From contig JADNYJ010000001.1 in the NCBI GenBank assembly GCA_015501075.1, positions 558,001-622,000 of the forward strand: a DNA stretch of 64,000 nt, written 5' to 3'. Origin of the DNA: Gymnopilus junonius. Its lineage: Eukaryota > Basidiomycota > Agaricomycetes > Agaricales > Galerinaceae. A program made the translations under genes and the position numbers. Each line of letters opens with the position of its first letter. Within the stretch, counting starts at the first letter, position 1. Shown here piece by piece: positions 44,011 through 57,300 of the stretch. Under the pieces are notes generated by a model that saw nothing but the letters and a program-made list of their open reading frames with translations, was not told where the DNA came from and ran no database searches.

Positions 44011-45816
44011 ATGTTTGCGAATCTTGGTCTGTTCAGCAACCTGCCATGTCCAGAGCGTGCCTCCTGTTCGCGCCCCAACTGCCTCTTTTCACACTCCGCA
44101 AGTCTGCCTCCTCCAAGGCAACTCGTCCTGCCCGCCGCCCTCCCCGCGCCGGCGCCCCTCTTGCCGGCAAAACGCCCTACAGCCCCTAGCACTCCCCCTG
44201 AGCCCCCGCGCAAACTCCAGAAGGTCGCTCCCTCACAAAGGCCCCGTCCTCTCCAGTCGTCTTCCCGTTCCGAGGTCAGCTTGATCTCCGCTCCATCCGC
44301 TCTCCCCTCTTATTCTTCTTCAGAGCGGCGTGCCCATACTCAAGGTCAATGCCGCACAGTCCCTCGTTGCCATTCCCGTCAGACAAGTACTTTCTTTTCC
44401 CTTTCTTTTCCTTCAATACACCAATCTATTTTCAGACTATGTTGAAAACCCTCTACGACCACTTCCTAGTCCTCTACAAGTCCATCCTCCCTACAAATCC
44501 TTCGCTCCCATCCGATCATGCTCTCAAGCAAGAGGAAGAGGTATACAAGAAATCCACCAAATTGACTTATCGCAACGTTCGTTCCTACCTTTATCAGATT
44601 CATCCCTTGTTAAATATCCCTCAGGCCGTCATACAATGTGTGGCAGCCCTCAAACGGAGGGAAACACCTACCTCCATTAATCACCCGTCCGTCGGTACAG
44701 AGGACGAGATCGCTGCTCGTATACAAGTCCGCAAGTCGTTGGAGTCATTGCATCTCTCCCATGAGATTTTGGAGCCCCTTTTGCACAATCTGGAAGAGCT
44801 GCAGCGATACGGTTACTTTACCGATATTCCTGCCGGTCCTGGTGGAGAACAGCCGAGCATGGAAGGCAAGGTTGCTAGATGCGAACGTTGCACTCAATAC
44901 TTTCTTGTAAAGCATGAGGAAGAAGCAGACAAATGTATTTACCATTGGGGTAAAGCATATATAACTCGTGTCAACGGTACGCGATTTTTTCCCTCTAAGA
45001 GCCTCCCTTCATTTGGTTCTATTGCAATTCAAGGTGAAAAGGTTCGAATGTACACGTGTTGCTCAAGACCAGTGGACGGTGAAGGTTGCTCTCATGGTCC
45101 TCACGTCTTCTATGAAACCACAGCGGAAGATCTCCATTCCCGCCATCCTTTCTCATTTTTATCTCCATCAGACTCTGGGAGCACGAAGCTCGATGTGGTC
45201 GCCCTTGACTGCGAGATGATTTATACCACAGGAGGCATGCGAGTGGCCCGTGTCTCTGTTGTTGATGGTTCGGGTAAGCAGGTCTTAGACGAGCTTGTCC
45301 GCATGGACGACGGTGTACATGTAATGCAAGTCTTTCTCCTGGCCTCGTAAATGTCTTCATCTCATCATATACCCAGAGATTATAATACAAGGTTCTCCGG
45401 GATTAACAAGGAAAATCATGCAACTGCTCTTCTCACTTTGGCCTCCATTCGGGACTCTTTGGACACCCTCATCGGTTCTGATACCATACTCATCGGGCAT
45501 GCGCTCGACAATGATCTCAAAACATTGCGGATTATCCACCACAAGTGTATCGATACTGCTCTTCTGTTTCCGCATAGAGCAGGCCCACCGTATCGAAGAT
45601 CACTTAAAGACCTGTAAGTCACCACGCAAGTATCGTGATATCATGACGTTGAATACCCATCTCAGGGTTCGCGAGAAACTTGGTAAAATGATACAAATGG
45701 GTGATGCGACTGAAGGGCATTCTTCTCTTGAGGATGCGAGTTCAACTCTGGACCTTGTGCGGTGGTATATATTGAATAGGCAAAAATCAGCCATTCTTGC
45801 TGATGTCACGTCGTGA
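44011..45816 (+). CDS. REX3: RNA exonuclease, Rex3/REXO1 family
   Basis: Six exons (44011-44274, 44324-44386, 44436-44976, 45034-45325, 45377-45613, 45666-45816) give 515 aa. It is a DEDDh 3'-5' exonuclease trimming small structured RNAs. A CCCH zinc finger opens the protein (C-x5-C-x4-C-x3-H within residues 13-28). A Cys-rich element near ARCERCTQYF precedes the exonuclease domain. Exo I is DVVALDCEM (about 344-351), DYNTRFSGI follows, Exo II is ILIGHALDNDLKTL, and Exo III is HSSLEDASSTLDL. The intron after 45325 uses a GC donor (GCAAGT); only this join gives the conserved DYNTRFSG. The finger plus domain order points to Rex3, though Rex4/Rexo1 naming varies. Confidence 0.92.
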
Positions 45817-45943
45817 ATAAATTGCTCTTGTATGTACAGTAAATAAATTCCAAATTGCCTACAGTCCTTTATATGTTACATCCTGTTACATATTGCTTGT
45901 AAATTACATTGTTCGTTGACGCTATATATACCTTTCACCCTAA

Positions 45944-47463
45944 TTAAAAAAGTGTTACAGATACAACTTGTGACGAATCAGTGGCTTCCAGAATTATTCC
46001 ATCGTAGCCATATACTGATGAATATAATTTGAGTTGGGTGGAAGATACAACCATAAGTTTTGACTCACAATGTGTAGTCGAATTGGGCAAATTAAGGTGG
46101 TCCTCCTCTGCAGTTCTGTCAAGAGCCATGGACGGAGCGGGTTCTCGTGGGCTTAAAAAGTGGCTGATAGTCTCGAACTGTCGATAGATTTTCCCCTCTC
46201 AGATCAGCACCGAGGCATCAAATAAACAAACACTTACACGATCAAAAAATCGCTTTCGAGGAGGGGTATCTGGATGTCTGGTATTTGATCCTCGAAAATC
46301 AATAAAATGATGATAAATGAGTACCATCTTCATCATCCTCTGGGCTGCCTTCTAGCTCCCAATTACATCTTTTGTAACGCTGGAATAAAGGGGATCCCGG
46401 CTACTTGTATTCAGACACAGAGAGAAGGCAATGAAAACGGTACTCTTACGACATTTGAGTGTACTATTATCTTGGTTACTACATTCGTCGATTCAGAAAT
46501 TAGGAAGTCGATTCCGTGTTGGAAATAATTGTAAAAATCTGCAGACAGAATTTAGCTATTCGTCTTGCCGAATGCAATACAATTATAGGGACTCACATCC
46601 CGCTCCATCGTCCAACTCTGTTGCAGCATGAATTTTCATCCTTTCGTCATCCTTGTAGTGGACTCTTAATGGAGGACCAAGGTCAACGGTCAAATCCTGC
46701 GCTGTTGTCTCCCCTAACCGTATGTGCATTGGTTTAGTAACTGTTGTTGGATAGAAATACAGTGCTACACCGTCGTGAACCTGTCGAGGTTGGAAGTTCA
46801 GGAACTTCTGGGCCCAACGTCCTCCAATAGTGCTTACTTTGATCACAGCCCGCGCAAGTTCACCGGCCATGGCGGAGCATTCATTGACTTCATCAAGGAC
46901 ATCGTGAATCTTCCCGTCCAAGTCTTTCCGGGATATGATAATACGTTTCACTTCTTGCATACGGTCCCCTTTCTGAGGAACTTTAAGGCCTTCTCCAATA
47001 CCATCTTCATCAAAGCTGAACCAAATCCCAGGGTATCGTAGCTCATCACCAGGATAAGTTGGACCAAATATCCTACCTACTCCAACACGTCGTAGAACCT
47101 CCTCTGGAGAGGACAATATGTTGTCTTTGTATTGTACCGTCACTGGAGGATTAGGATCTCGAAGTTTACGGATGCAAATCGTATGCAAACGCTGTTGTTT
47201 TCCAGAAAATAGCAGATCAAGATGAGGGCGAATATAAACAATTATGGGTGTTGTTGCCGAAGCGTCTGGGTCGTATTTAATATCTATCTGTGGATAGACG
47301 TTCGGTTGCCGACGGAGGATGTCAAGTAAAGTCCAAAGTGAGGTTCCTGTCGTATCCTCATGAATTTCGCAAAGCTGAGCAGAACCACAAAAGACATTGC
47401 ACCTATTTCAAATATTCCAAAACCGTGACCAGGCTGCAGATCGATTTCTAAAGCAGAGTACAT
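45944..47463 (-). CDS. PHAF1: PHAF1/UPF0183 family protein
   Basis: Six exons: 47463-47403, 47346-46597, 46538-46450, 46400-46325, 46290-46238, 46177-45944; 420 aa, almost the same as human PHAF1 (C16orf70). Animal PHAF1 binds autophagic membranes with BCAS3. Motifs: ALEIDLQPGHGFGIFEIG at the N-terminus, SLWTLLDILRR, IIVYIRPHLDLLFSGKQQRL, FGPTYPGDELRYPGIWFSFD, then YFYNYFQHGIDFLIS and PGSPLFQRYKRC. The order follows the family from end to end. The fourth intron is only 34 nt (46324-46291) but is needed to avoid a stop and gives the family-like PDTPPRKRFFDR. Role in fungi is unknown to me. It converges with the Rex3-like gene, 127 bp between stops. Confidence 0.92.
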
Positions 47464-47557
47464 TGCAGTGGGTGAGTGTAAGTAGCAGTCAAAGACCATA
47501 GACGCATCCTAATTCGGATTACTGAGTGGCTGAGCGGCCCGGGCGTCAATTCACGAG

Positions 47558-48385
47558 TTGGAACCTAAAACGCCACCTTTTCCTGTTCCTGTCCCTACGT
47601 TTTTTATGGATGACTTTACTCCTTATTGTAATTTTGACGGTTTTGTAGAACAGAACATTTCGACCTTCGTCAACGACCGTCTCGCGAGTGCCCAAATTCA
47701 GTCTGTATCTCATCTTTCTTCTTCAGTAGTCTTACCACACCTATATGATGAACACCCTCCGCCCGAATACTTTTACGTCCGCGCACCCTCCTCCTACTCT
47801 GCAGTGGTCCAGCTTTACCTGCGGTCTGGTCAGCTTGATACGGCGCTGACGAGATTCACCCGATTTACGAATGATGAACAACCTTGGTGTCGTTTCGGAT
47901 GCATCGCCTTGGAGTCACTACATCACATATTTGTTGATTGCCCTCGTTTCTCCTCCTTTCGACAATCCACAATCCACGACCTCCTGGCGAGCACCATATC
48001 ACTCCTCGACACCTATTCCATCCTGCCTCCTATAGCATCCTCAATTACTACCACTATCAAAGGCCTCCTACTCAATTCGGAGGTATGGCCCCTCCACAAA
48101 ACCTTTTACTATTATGGGATGCTTCCTCGGATGGACGACTTAATACCACAAGCTTCGTTATCGGATATCTCTCGAAATCGCCTTCTATCCTGTTTGGCTT
48201 CGATCTGTCACTCCGGCTGTGTCATCTTGGCGGCAAGGATTTGGGGTGTAGTACGTTGTGCTACCAATCCAACCTTAACAACACGGAGGCATCCAACTAC
48301 TCTCTCGCTACCCTCTTTATCTTTTATTGCCGCTGCTTTATCTTCCTCTTCACTTGTTCACGTCCATGCTCAAACACCGTCATAA
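47558..48385 (+). pseudogene. Remnant of a non-LTR (LINE-like) retrotransposon, C-terminal part
   Basis: An open frame of about 275 codons without a proper start. It contains YLRSGQLDTAL, then a CCHC-type zinc-binding pattern (C-x3-C-x7-H-x4-C in CRFGC..HHIFVDC), followed by PRFSSFRQ. This is the layout downstream of the reverse transcriptase in many LINE ORF2 proteins, and no RT domain is upstream, so a 5'-truncated copy is likely, as is common for LINE insertions. The remaining sequence is Ser/Leu-rich. At the 3' end is a short tandem repeat (48371-48407), also typical of LINE tails. Alternatively it is an unrelated orphan ORF. It sits between the PHAF1 5' end and DPB2. Confidence 0.55.
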
Positions 48386-48407
48386 ACAGTCCAAACACCG
48401 TCATAAA
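48371..48407. repeat. Two copies of a 16-bp direct repeat
   Basis: The 16-bp word CAAACACCGTCATAAA occurs at 48371-48386 and 48392-48407, with a 5-bp spacer. It lies at the end of the LINE-like frame and may be its 3' tail. Confidence 0.8.
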
Positions 48408-48713
48408 ATCAAAAGGGGGCATGTGACTGAGTTTTATAGCTTATCTTTTTGTATCTATCTTTACTTACTGAGCACTCGTCTGAAGCTCGTCAACGAAGGT
48501 ACGTATGTAACCTTTTCAGTTCTTCCTTTATTTTCTCCCTGTGCTTGTATAACAACGTCCTAGCGAGGTCGCTGCTCCGTAGTTACCTGAGTTGCTTATG
48601 TAACGTAGCTAGGCTTTTTACTATCAATTGGCAATGGCAATGGCCATGCCCATTTACTTACACGCCTCGACCTACTTGCTTACCAGTCCCGTCACCGCGA
48701 AAGACGCGTCAAA

Positions 48714-50851
48714 ATGGCTGACGACCGACAAAGAATAATCATCAAAGTATGAAGACACGATCTTTTTGCGAATAATGACAATAATCTCTACCACAGGTAT
48801 TTCGAAAGTTCAGCAATTCCCTCGGACCCGAAGCTTTAAGGCTCGTAGAAGATATACTGGATGAACATGAGATATTCGATCCAGATATAGAGACTAGTAT
48901 CGAGATGCTTGCCAAAGAGTATAACAAGCAAGATGGTGAGTCGGACAAGGGTGTGCATTAGTGAGTAATCGCGTGTTAAAGACCGACAGATGCAACTATG
49001 AAAGTCTCTGCTGCTTTCTGAGAAGAGTCCATGAGTCCCTTCAAGACCAGGGGGACAGGACACAAGTAGAGAAGGAATTAATTGATCCAGAAAACCATCT
49101 ATTCTTCATCGATGCCTTTGAGATGCCCCGATGGACATGGTCAGTAGAACGTGGAGCATTCGAAAAGCATGTCTTTTCTTATTCATTTCGCGAAGAAACT
49201 GACCGTCGTTTAGGAGCTCAACGCCATCTACTTCATCCGGCTCACCAGAATCCCGAGTAGCTTCCATGCGGGATAGACTTCATGTCATAAAGCAATGTGT
49301 CCTTCGCAACGAACATTTTGCTCCTTCTACTTTACCTTCTCGAGATCGTGAGAGGCTGGTAACGGTACGCGTACTAGTGTTCATGATATTCCATTTAACC
49401 AAGCGCTCGTTCTTTTAGCTAAAATCTACTAAACAGTTGTTGGGCCGTTTCGGGGAGCGCTTTCTACTTCTGGGAATGCTTGCATATAATAAAGAAGGAA
49501 AACTTTGCTTGGAAGACGCTGATGGTTCTGTTGAGCTTGATTTTTCAACCCTTGTGAGTAGGAATATCCCCTCGTTTAAGGTTAATGCTGATGAACACCA
49601 GGATGAACCGGGTGATGGGCTCTTCAGTGAAGGGTGTTTTGCACTTGTAGAAGGTGAATACACCGAGGAAGCCATACTAGAAATAGTTGCGATTGGACAA
49701 CCTCCTTGTGAATCTCGACAAATTGCAAGGTAGATCTGTCCGCATTTCTTCGAGTCATTGAGCCAAACCAGTGACCCAAAGATGACCTGAAGATCTATTT
49801 ATGGCCACATCGATTTTCTTGGAAAGGGTGCAACATCGTTGCTTGAAGACGTGAGGCACCACTTTTATTTATCATTTGCTTTTAATGACATCTAACTACA
49901 AAGGAACAACTCGGGATTCGAGTCAAAGAGGAAATACCCGAATTGAATTTCTTCTTCCTTTCCGACGTCTGGCTCGATCATCCTCAAACACTTCCTGGAA
50001 TCCAGAAAATGTTCGACAATTGCATTGAGAATGATTTCATTCCAAAAATCATCGTTATGTGTGGCAATTTCACCAGTAAATCTATTGCTCATGGTAATGG
50101 AAGAGACGTGCAGCGCTATCAAGGTCATTTCTCTAGCATTAATCTTGGTCACTGACTCACTTGCACTGTAGATAATTTTGAAGCCCTGGCAGATTTGATC
50201 GCAGCCTACCCTTCGATTACGAGGGGGACGCATTTTGTGTTTGTTCCTGGGCCCTTAGATATCACGGTTAATTCAACCCTACCGCGAAGACCATTGCTGT
50301 CGACTCTAGTAGGAAGATTAAAGGCCAAAGTACCTAAAGCACATTTGGCTACTAATCCCTGTCGGATCAAGTTTTTCGATCAAGAAATTGTCATTTTCAG
50401 GGAGGACCTCATGTCAAAGCTATTGCGAAACGTAGTAGGTGTGAAGCCCGAAGTCAAGAATGAAGACTTGAAACGCTTCGTGAGTACTATTCTGTCGCAT
50501 GCACAGCCTGAGGATTTTTTGACAATTATTAGCTGGTGCAATCTATCCTCGACCAAAGCCATCTTTGTCCCCTTACGATTAACATTCAACCTGTTCTGTC
50601 AGATTACGATCATAGCCTCCGGTTATACCCCTTACCAACGACGGTTAGTATTCACAATAGCCACTCGCAGTCGTCGCTCATTTTTTGTCAAGCTTGTCTT
50701 AGCCGATAAATACGAAAGCTACAAGGTAACATACACCGGATGTCATGTATTCAACCCTGGAAGCTTCGTTGGGAAATCTCTGACGTTCTACACCTACACT
50801 CCGGCGGAGGTCAATTCAGATGAATGGTCCGTTGCCGTAAATTTATCCTGA
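48714..50851 (+). CDS. DPB2: DNA polymerase epsilon subunit B (Dpb2), with a probable 1-nt frameshift in the sequence
   Basis: Eleven exons (48714-48746, 48797-48935, 48990-49166, 49214-49364, 49419-49553, 49602-49729, 49793-49850, 49904-50123, 50172-50479, 50533-50643, 50693-50851), about 539 aa once corrected. Dpb2 is the essential second subunit of the leading-strand polymerase and links it to CMG. An N-terminal helical domain ([14 protein letters not shown]) precedes the inactive calpoline-like phosphoesterase: [72 protein letters not shown]. In exon 3 the frame breaks after MKVSAAF; the conserved LRRVHESLQ is in the next frame. One base missing in the T run 49015-49017 explains it. A 32-nt intron (48999-49045 region) could also restore frame but would remove the conserved residues. 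The intron after 49166 uses a GC donor. Confidence 0.88.
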
Positions 50852-51373
50852 TAAGTCGAGTTGATTCATTGAATAGCGTAATGACAATGGATGAAGAAGA
50901 ATAAATATCTATCTCTTAGATTGCTCTCTGTATTATGTGGCATGCATGTACTTTAGTAATATAGACAGTGTAAACTGACTGGTCATCAACATTCGGATGC
51001 GGATGTACATTATGACGAAGGAGGCCGTCCAGCTGTAAGCCGTTTGATCCGTCCTTGTCGACTTCAAAGTTCAAGGGCCCTGATTAAGCCGTCAGAGACA
51101 AGCCCACGGTCCAACAGCCGAAGCCACATGCATATCCTGCTCTGTTGGCCCCCGCATGTGGTCCAGTTATCAGCATCTTGCGTTTAACGACCACCTCTTT
51201 CACAATCAGGGTACCTCGTAGACTTGGTCTGTGTTGCGCAGACAAGTAGCCAAGACTTGGACCACTAACAGGGCCATCCATTTGGACTGGTAATTACATA
51301 CTATTATATAATTCAAGGCAGTAAGTGTTCTACTCTTTCTAGGCAGTTCAATATTTCATCGCAAACTCTTCTA
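50852..51373. other. Spacer between DPB2 and FMP27
   Basis: 522 bp with no convincing ORF or RNA gene. A 65-codon minus-strand frame (51084-51281) shows no family signal. It should contain the FMP27 promoter. Confidence 0.4.
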
Positions 51374-54300
51374 GTGTTCTTCTCGGTAATATATCAACCG
51401 TTACGCTGGCTAGTCGCCCTTACGTCCTTCCTACTCCTGAGCACGCCGGACCACACTTGGACAGCATCTATCGCTGTATGGATCATCAGAATTGTCACAT
51501 TTTCGCTCATTCTTCGTACATACTTCTTGCCATGGTTCCTCTCCCTCATGTCGGACCATATTCGCGTGAGGAGCATCAGTCTCCGCTCAATTCGCGGTAT
51601 TTACTTCCGAACGGGATCACGCACTTGGAGGGTGGAACGCGTGAGTTACGCGGTTTCATCGGTGGACGGCTCCCGACACCTTAGAATCAAGATTGATGGT
51701 GCAAGCTTGCATATAGCAAATGAAAGTGAGCAAGCGGTCGTCAAATATTCCCATGGACACAAACGGACCCTCACTCTTGCAAACCTCAATCCGTCTCCGT
51801 TGGCCAAACAAGTATGGAAAGTCATCTGGATCCTCACGAGCATTTTTGAGCCATATCTACGACCTCTTTTACGGACTTATGTCATAGCTTGCCTTCGTCT
51901 TGCTATACAGCGTCTCCCAGTCCTCACACAAGCCCTTTCTTTCGAGTGGACGATGATTACAGTAACTTTTGCCGAGCTACCAGGAGCAAAAATAGTTGTC
52001 GAAGAGATGATCTTGCGCACTGCTCTTGCTCTAACACACTTTGAACAGATCTCCAAACCGGAACAAGCGATACATCAAGTCAGACGACGAGATACGCAAC
52101 CTGTCTATGGGATGCGGATCTGGAAAAAGCGCCTAGCGGAAAGTTTCCAAAGATCTCTTGATAAAGCATTGGGTGAAAGCCGTGGTACGGCTACGTTATC
52201 TTTGGAGATCCATAATGTGCTCGGCACTATGCCACGTCCCTCGCAGATTGGTAGGTGCAGCTTCTTCCACTGCCTTGCGTTACCGAAGTCAAATAAATTC
52301 CCTAGGTGTGCCATTTCTCGTTTCTCCTGGTGCAATCAGCCTTGGACTATCTGCCAAATTCAATCCCAAGGAAGGGGCCCTAGAACCTAATAGCCTCGAA
52401 CTTTCTCTAAGCGTTGGCGAGTGTTCGGCGAAAGTCGATCTCCTGAAGAACTTGTTAGACAATGCGATCCCTAAGAAATCGCCATCAGTTTCAATCGTCC
52501 ACCCATCTTCACCGCCAGTATCTCCCTATGGTGACAGCCCTTTTCTTTCCTCTTTTGCTCTGGGATCTCCTCAATCGACCTATTTTCCTTCGCCTGCCCC
52601 GTCGTTTGCATCCTCCCTATTTTCGCCGTCGTCCTTGTTCGCGCCATCTACTGTGACGTCTCCAAAGCCATCTGTACTATCTCCAAATTCAGGGCACCTT
52701 TTGTCTCCGAAGTCACCATCATCACCCTTTCTCCGAGCGATATCGGTTAATACCTTCACTTCTGCATCACGCTGGTTACTATTACTGACATGCTCATATA
52801 GGCCTCTATCCGTCCTAGACGCCGATTTCTTGTTCAAGCTCCATTGAGGTTGAAAGATTTCAAAGACAAGGTCCGTTGTTTCCTGTAGTCCCCTTCTTCT
52901 TCTTACACTCACTCCTTCTACGTAGTCAAAAATATCGATCCTCCAGAGCGTAAAGGTTTCTATGACATCCCTCAACTTGTCTATACTTCCTGAAGTGGGC
53001 TCAGGACCTTATAGAACATCAATCAAAGATATTGCCTTCGATGTATCACTTAGTGACCCATCCAACAATGAATTACACAAAACACATCTTGGGTCACGGG
53101 CAAAGGCCGATGTGCATGATTCACAAGCCTACGCCTTGAAGGCCACTATTGGACAGATAACATTGGAGAGACAGTCGAAAGATCATGTAATGCGCCTTGC
53201 GAAAATGTGCCTAATCAGGCTCCAAATCCTGGCGTTTCAGTGGCCGACGCCACTTCTTCTACGGACACCATTCATAGACAACGATCCTAATGGACCGTTG
53301 CTTGCAATACACTTCAAAACGGGAAACTTGCATGTGACAGAACGCATGTCTGAGTTTCAACGGTTACTGAGCAGGTTGTCAACTACAATGAAATCGGAAG
53401 AAGTACAAGTTCCTCCTGTCTCCCACATGGCCATGCCGCCATCACTCCCCGTTCCTCGCCTGTCGGTCGCGGTTGAATGTGGTTCTACTGTTGCACGCCT
53501 CATATACGACGCGGATAAAGGCGAAAAGCACCGAGCCATAGAGCTTAGGACTAACGGGTTCACTGTGACTTCGAGTGCTGGATACAGACAACCTTCCCAT
53601 GGTGTGGCACGCTTTTTCCCGGCCGCAGGTTCTGTTCAACCACTTCAATGGAATGCCGACTTTTCTCTAACTTTGGAGCCGACTTTGGTTCGCGTTCGCT
53701 CCAAACACGATTTAATTGGCGCAGGTGAACCAATCTACCATACGTCAGATGAAGATTTCTTGGATGACCCTCCTCTCTTGTCAATGGGTATCGTGGAAAT
53801 TTTTTCTGCGGCTAATGCTGTTGCACAAATAGACGGGGCGCCCGCATCTGTTGCTGAAGTCGATTTCTCGACTTTACTCATCGACCTATCATTTGTTTTC
53901 GATTCATTCTGCATCGAGCTTTGGCACCCTATATCCGTCGACGCTGCACTTCGCTTACTGACACTTGTGCCACCTCGTACAAAGAACTTGAATGCTTCGG
54001 CTTTGCCTACTCAGTCGTCTTTCTCTCGATTGCCATCAGGTCTCTCCGCCAGAGTATCAGTGGCGCGTTTTGTTGTTTTTATCACAGCTCCAGATATTAG
54101 TCCTGAAGATAACTTGGATTTATCTCGAGGATTTGCATTACGTACAGCAGCTTCCTTCGAATATTGTTGTCTGCGGCCGAATCAAGATCATTGGCTGGAT
54201 AACCCACGCAGGTCGCAGAAACGGGCAAAGCTAGGATTGCCGTCAGAAACAGCAACAGATGCTCTTGTTGCCGCGAAGGCATTTGCACTTCCAGAAGACA

Positions 54301-57300
54301 AATCCGCATTTCTTAAAGTTCGATTCATCAATTTCGTCTTTCGTGCAGCTGTAGCTACCCAATATGAACCGGATGAACCAGTAATAGCAGGCCGTGAGGA
54401 TATACTTGATCGCTCTCAGGAATTCTTGCGCGTTCACGAGGTGCAGATGGACCTATGTCTTGCTAGCAGAACATCCGCGAATAGAACGCAACCTACCGAT
54501 GTCTGTGACGTCTCAATTCAAGTTCCGTTGGTTCGCTTTGACTTCCAGCTGGCTTTTGTCTATAGCATTCTCCTCGGACTTCAAACTATTCGTCTAATAA
54601 CACCTCCTCGGGCTCCAGTTGTGGCAAGCCAAACAAAGCAACATCAACGTAATATAAGTATGACAATGCAGGGAAATATCACCACGATTCAAGGTTTCCT
54701 ATTATTGCCTACACAGCAGCTGGTCATCCGCACGGACGGATTAGGTGGATACGTAAAGTCAGGAGAGACTCCGCGGATGAAATGGACAAGAACAGGTGTT
54801 TTCGTCTCTCTTCTTGGAAAGGTCAACACTTGGGAACCATGCATGGAAGACCGGTGGGATGAATTCATTTCATTTCAAAGCTGGGAAGTAAGCTTTACTC
54901 AGGTTGCGGGCTCCTTGTGCGTATCTGTTGATGGTGAAAGTGCTCACGTCCGCATTCCTCACGGGTTTATTCTGGCGGACCTTGTGCAAGACGCGACCGT
55001 CTCTGTAAAAGCAATCAAGCATATGGCGCACATGGCCAGCGCCGGGTGTTACTCAAATATGCCGTCGCCAGAACCAGAGGGTCCAAAGTCGGTCCCACAT
55101 CTGACTGTGCGCCTGAGATGTCTTTGTCTGGAAGCGCAAGACGATCCATTTGAGACGCGACTTGGACTCATATGGAAAACTGGTGCAGAAGCCGTTAAAC
55201 AACGAATGGAACGTGAAGAAGCGTTCCAAGTCAAGGTTGCAACCGTGTTGTCCGCAGAACCAGAGCTGTCTTCCAGTGCTCAAACGCCCGAAGCTGACCC
55301 AGAGGCTGACTACCAATTCGACGCAAAGCATTCAGTTTCAATTAAAGAAGCGAGGAAGAGACTAGATGACGTCCATGCTCTTGATTGGGCACTGCGGCTG
55401 GAAAGGTCAAGAAACCGCCGTTCAAAAGAAGAAAATGCGGTGCTACATAAGATATACGGAACAACTGTTCCTTTAGCACCTGACCCGTTGTTGGAATTCA
55501 TGAACTTATCGAAAGGGGCTTCAGGCCCACCCCTTTTGAGAATCATGTTGGAGGATCTGTGTCTCACGATTTCACCTCCATCATTCAGTGTCGAACAACT
55601 AGCAGACGTCATGCACAGTATAGGCAGTGGTCTTCCCCGAGACACAGAATTTTCACTTCTCATTCCTTTGCATGTACACTTTACCTTGTCATCACTACTC
55701 GTCACCCTCAGGGACTATCCTCTGCCATTAGCCAGCATACCTGCACCATCGTCCTCCTCCCCCTCAATATCTTGGACTTTCGACACAGACCTCATAGTTG
55801 CAGAGGAGATGGGTACCGAGAAGTCTGTTGACTGGATCACTTGTCCTATCATTGACGGTCGCCAAGCTCATCATGGAGAAGCTCCTTTTTCAATCCAGGT
55901 TCCGAAGACAATAATGCCGGTCAAGACATATGCTACAGCCACGATCAAGATAACGACACCTGAACCAACAATTTTTTCATGGGGAGTAAGTTATGGGCCG
56001 GCTATTCAAGACGTAATGCGCATCGTGGAAACACTCTCCAGTGCACCTCGAGATTTTTCTCCTGCACTGGGCTTCTGGGATAAGGTGACTCGCCAAAAAA
56101 TTCCATCCATTTGACAATGCTGACATGCTTCAAGATGCGGCTCATCTTGCATTGGACAGTAAAAGTAACATTCAACGGGGATGTACGCCTCTACATCAAA
56201 GGTATTCCTTAGACATCCGTTCTTGAACCATTTCCTAACATGTTTTTGAAGGGAGCCGCGATCCTTGCGAGATACATGACAGTGGTGCTGGATTCGCTTT
56301 GTGCTGGCAAGGCAATCCAGAAATACGAGTCGGTTATGAGAATCAACAGAAGGAGTTAATCCAAGTGATGAGTGAGGGTATGCTCATTGCGGTTCCCGAG
56401 TAAGTTGCCAGGAAAAGGCGGTCCTCAGGATCATTTTATTCACAAAATTATTCAGTTTTAGTGATGGCCTACCCCCTCACTCTAACTCTTCCAAACCGTT
56501 TAAAAAGATATGTGCTCGCCTGAGTTCAGGAGTTCGTTACGGTGTTGGATTTGTTCTAGAAAGGACTTGTGGTCCAGAGTGCTTGTTCTGCACGGGTGCG
56601 CCGTTTCAGCGCAAGTGCAGATTTTTCTCTTTCCGTCCTCATTACGAAGTCAAATTGGAGAAAAAGCCGTCTTCCCCCTCTTTCAAGGTACGTAGTCTGT
56701 GCCTGTCCCTAAATACATTGACCTAAAGAGTATCACGAAGGCCTTGGATGACTCGTATAATGGTTTCCGGTCCGACTTCATTCATCTTTCCGTATCACTG
56801 GCTAGTTCGTTGAAAGTGAAAGGCCAAAAGCTACCATCAATACCCAGCAGCTTGCATCTTACGCCTAAAGTCTTTGCGCACTTCTGGTCGTGGTGTGCTC
56901 TCTTCGACGGGGCGCTGACTCTTCCGATCCGCCAAGGAAACTACCATCCAACCCGTCCGATTTCACCGAAATTTGGCCGGCACCTGGCGACCTTGAAGTA
57001 CAGAATATCTCTTCCTCATCTGTACTTTTTACATGGCTACATAGACGAATCTCGAGAGAGTAAGTTTTATTGCTCCAATGAAATTGCTCAGCTGACAAGT
57101 GCGTCATATAGCTTGGGTAGATGGTGTGACACCATGGGTCGGCCTAAAAGGAAAAGTGGATGAATTGCTAGTCGACATGCACCAGCGCGAAGAAGAAACT
57201 ACCGTGCTAGGCCCTGTCCCGAATACAACGAGGGTAGTACGGAAAAAGCCTTTCTATGCGGCTGAAGTGATCATGAAGGGACTTGAACTGAGGGCCGTGC

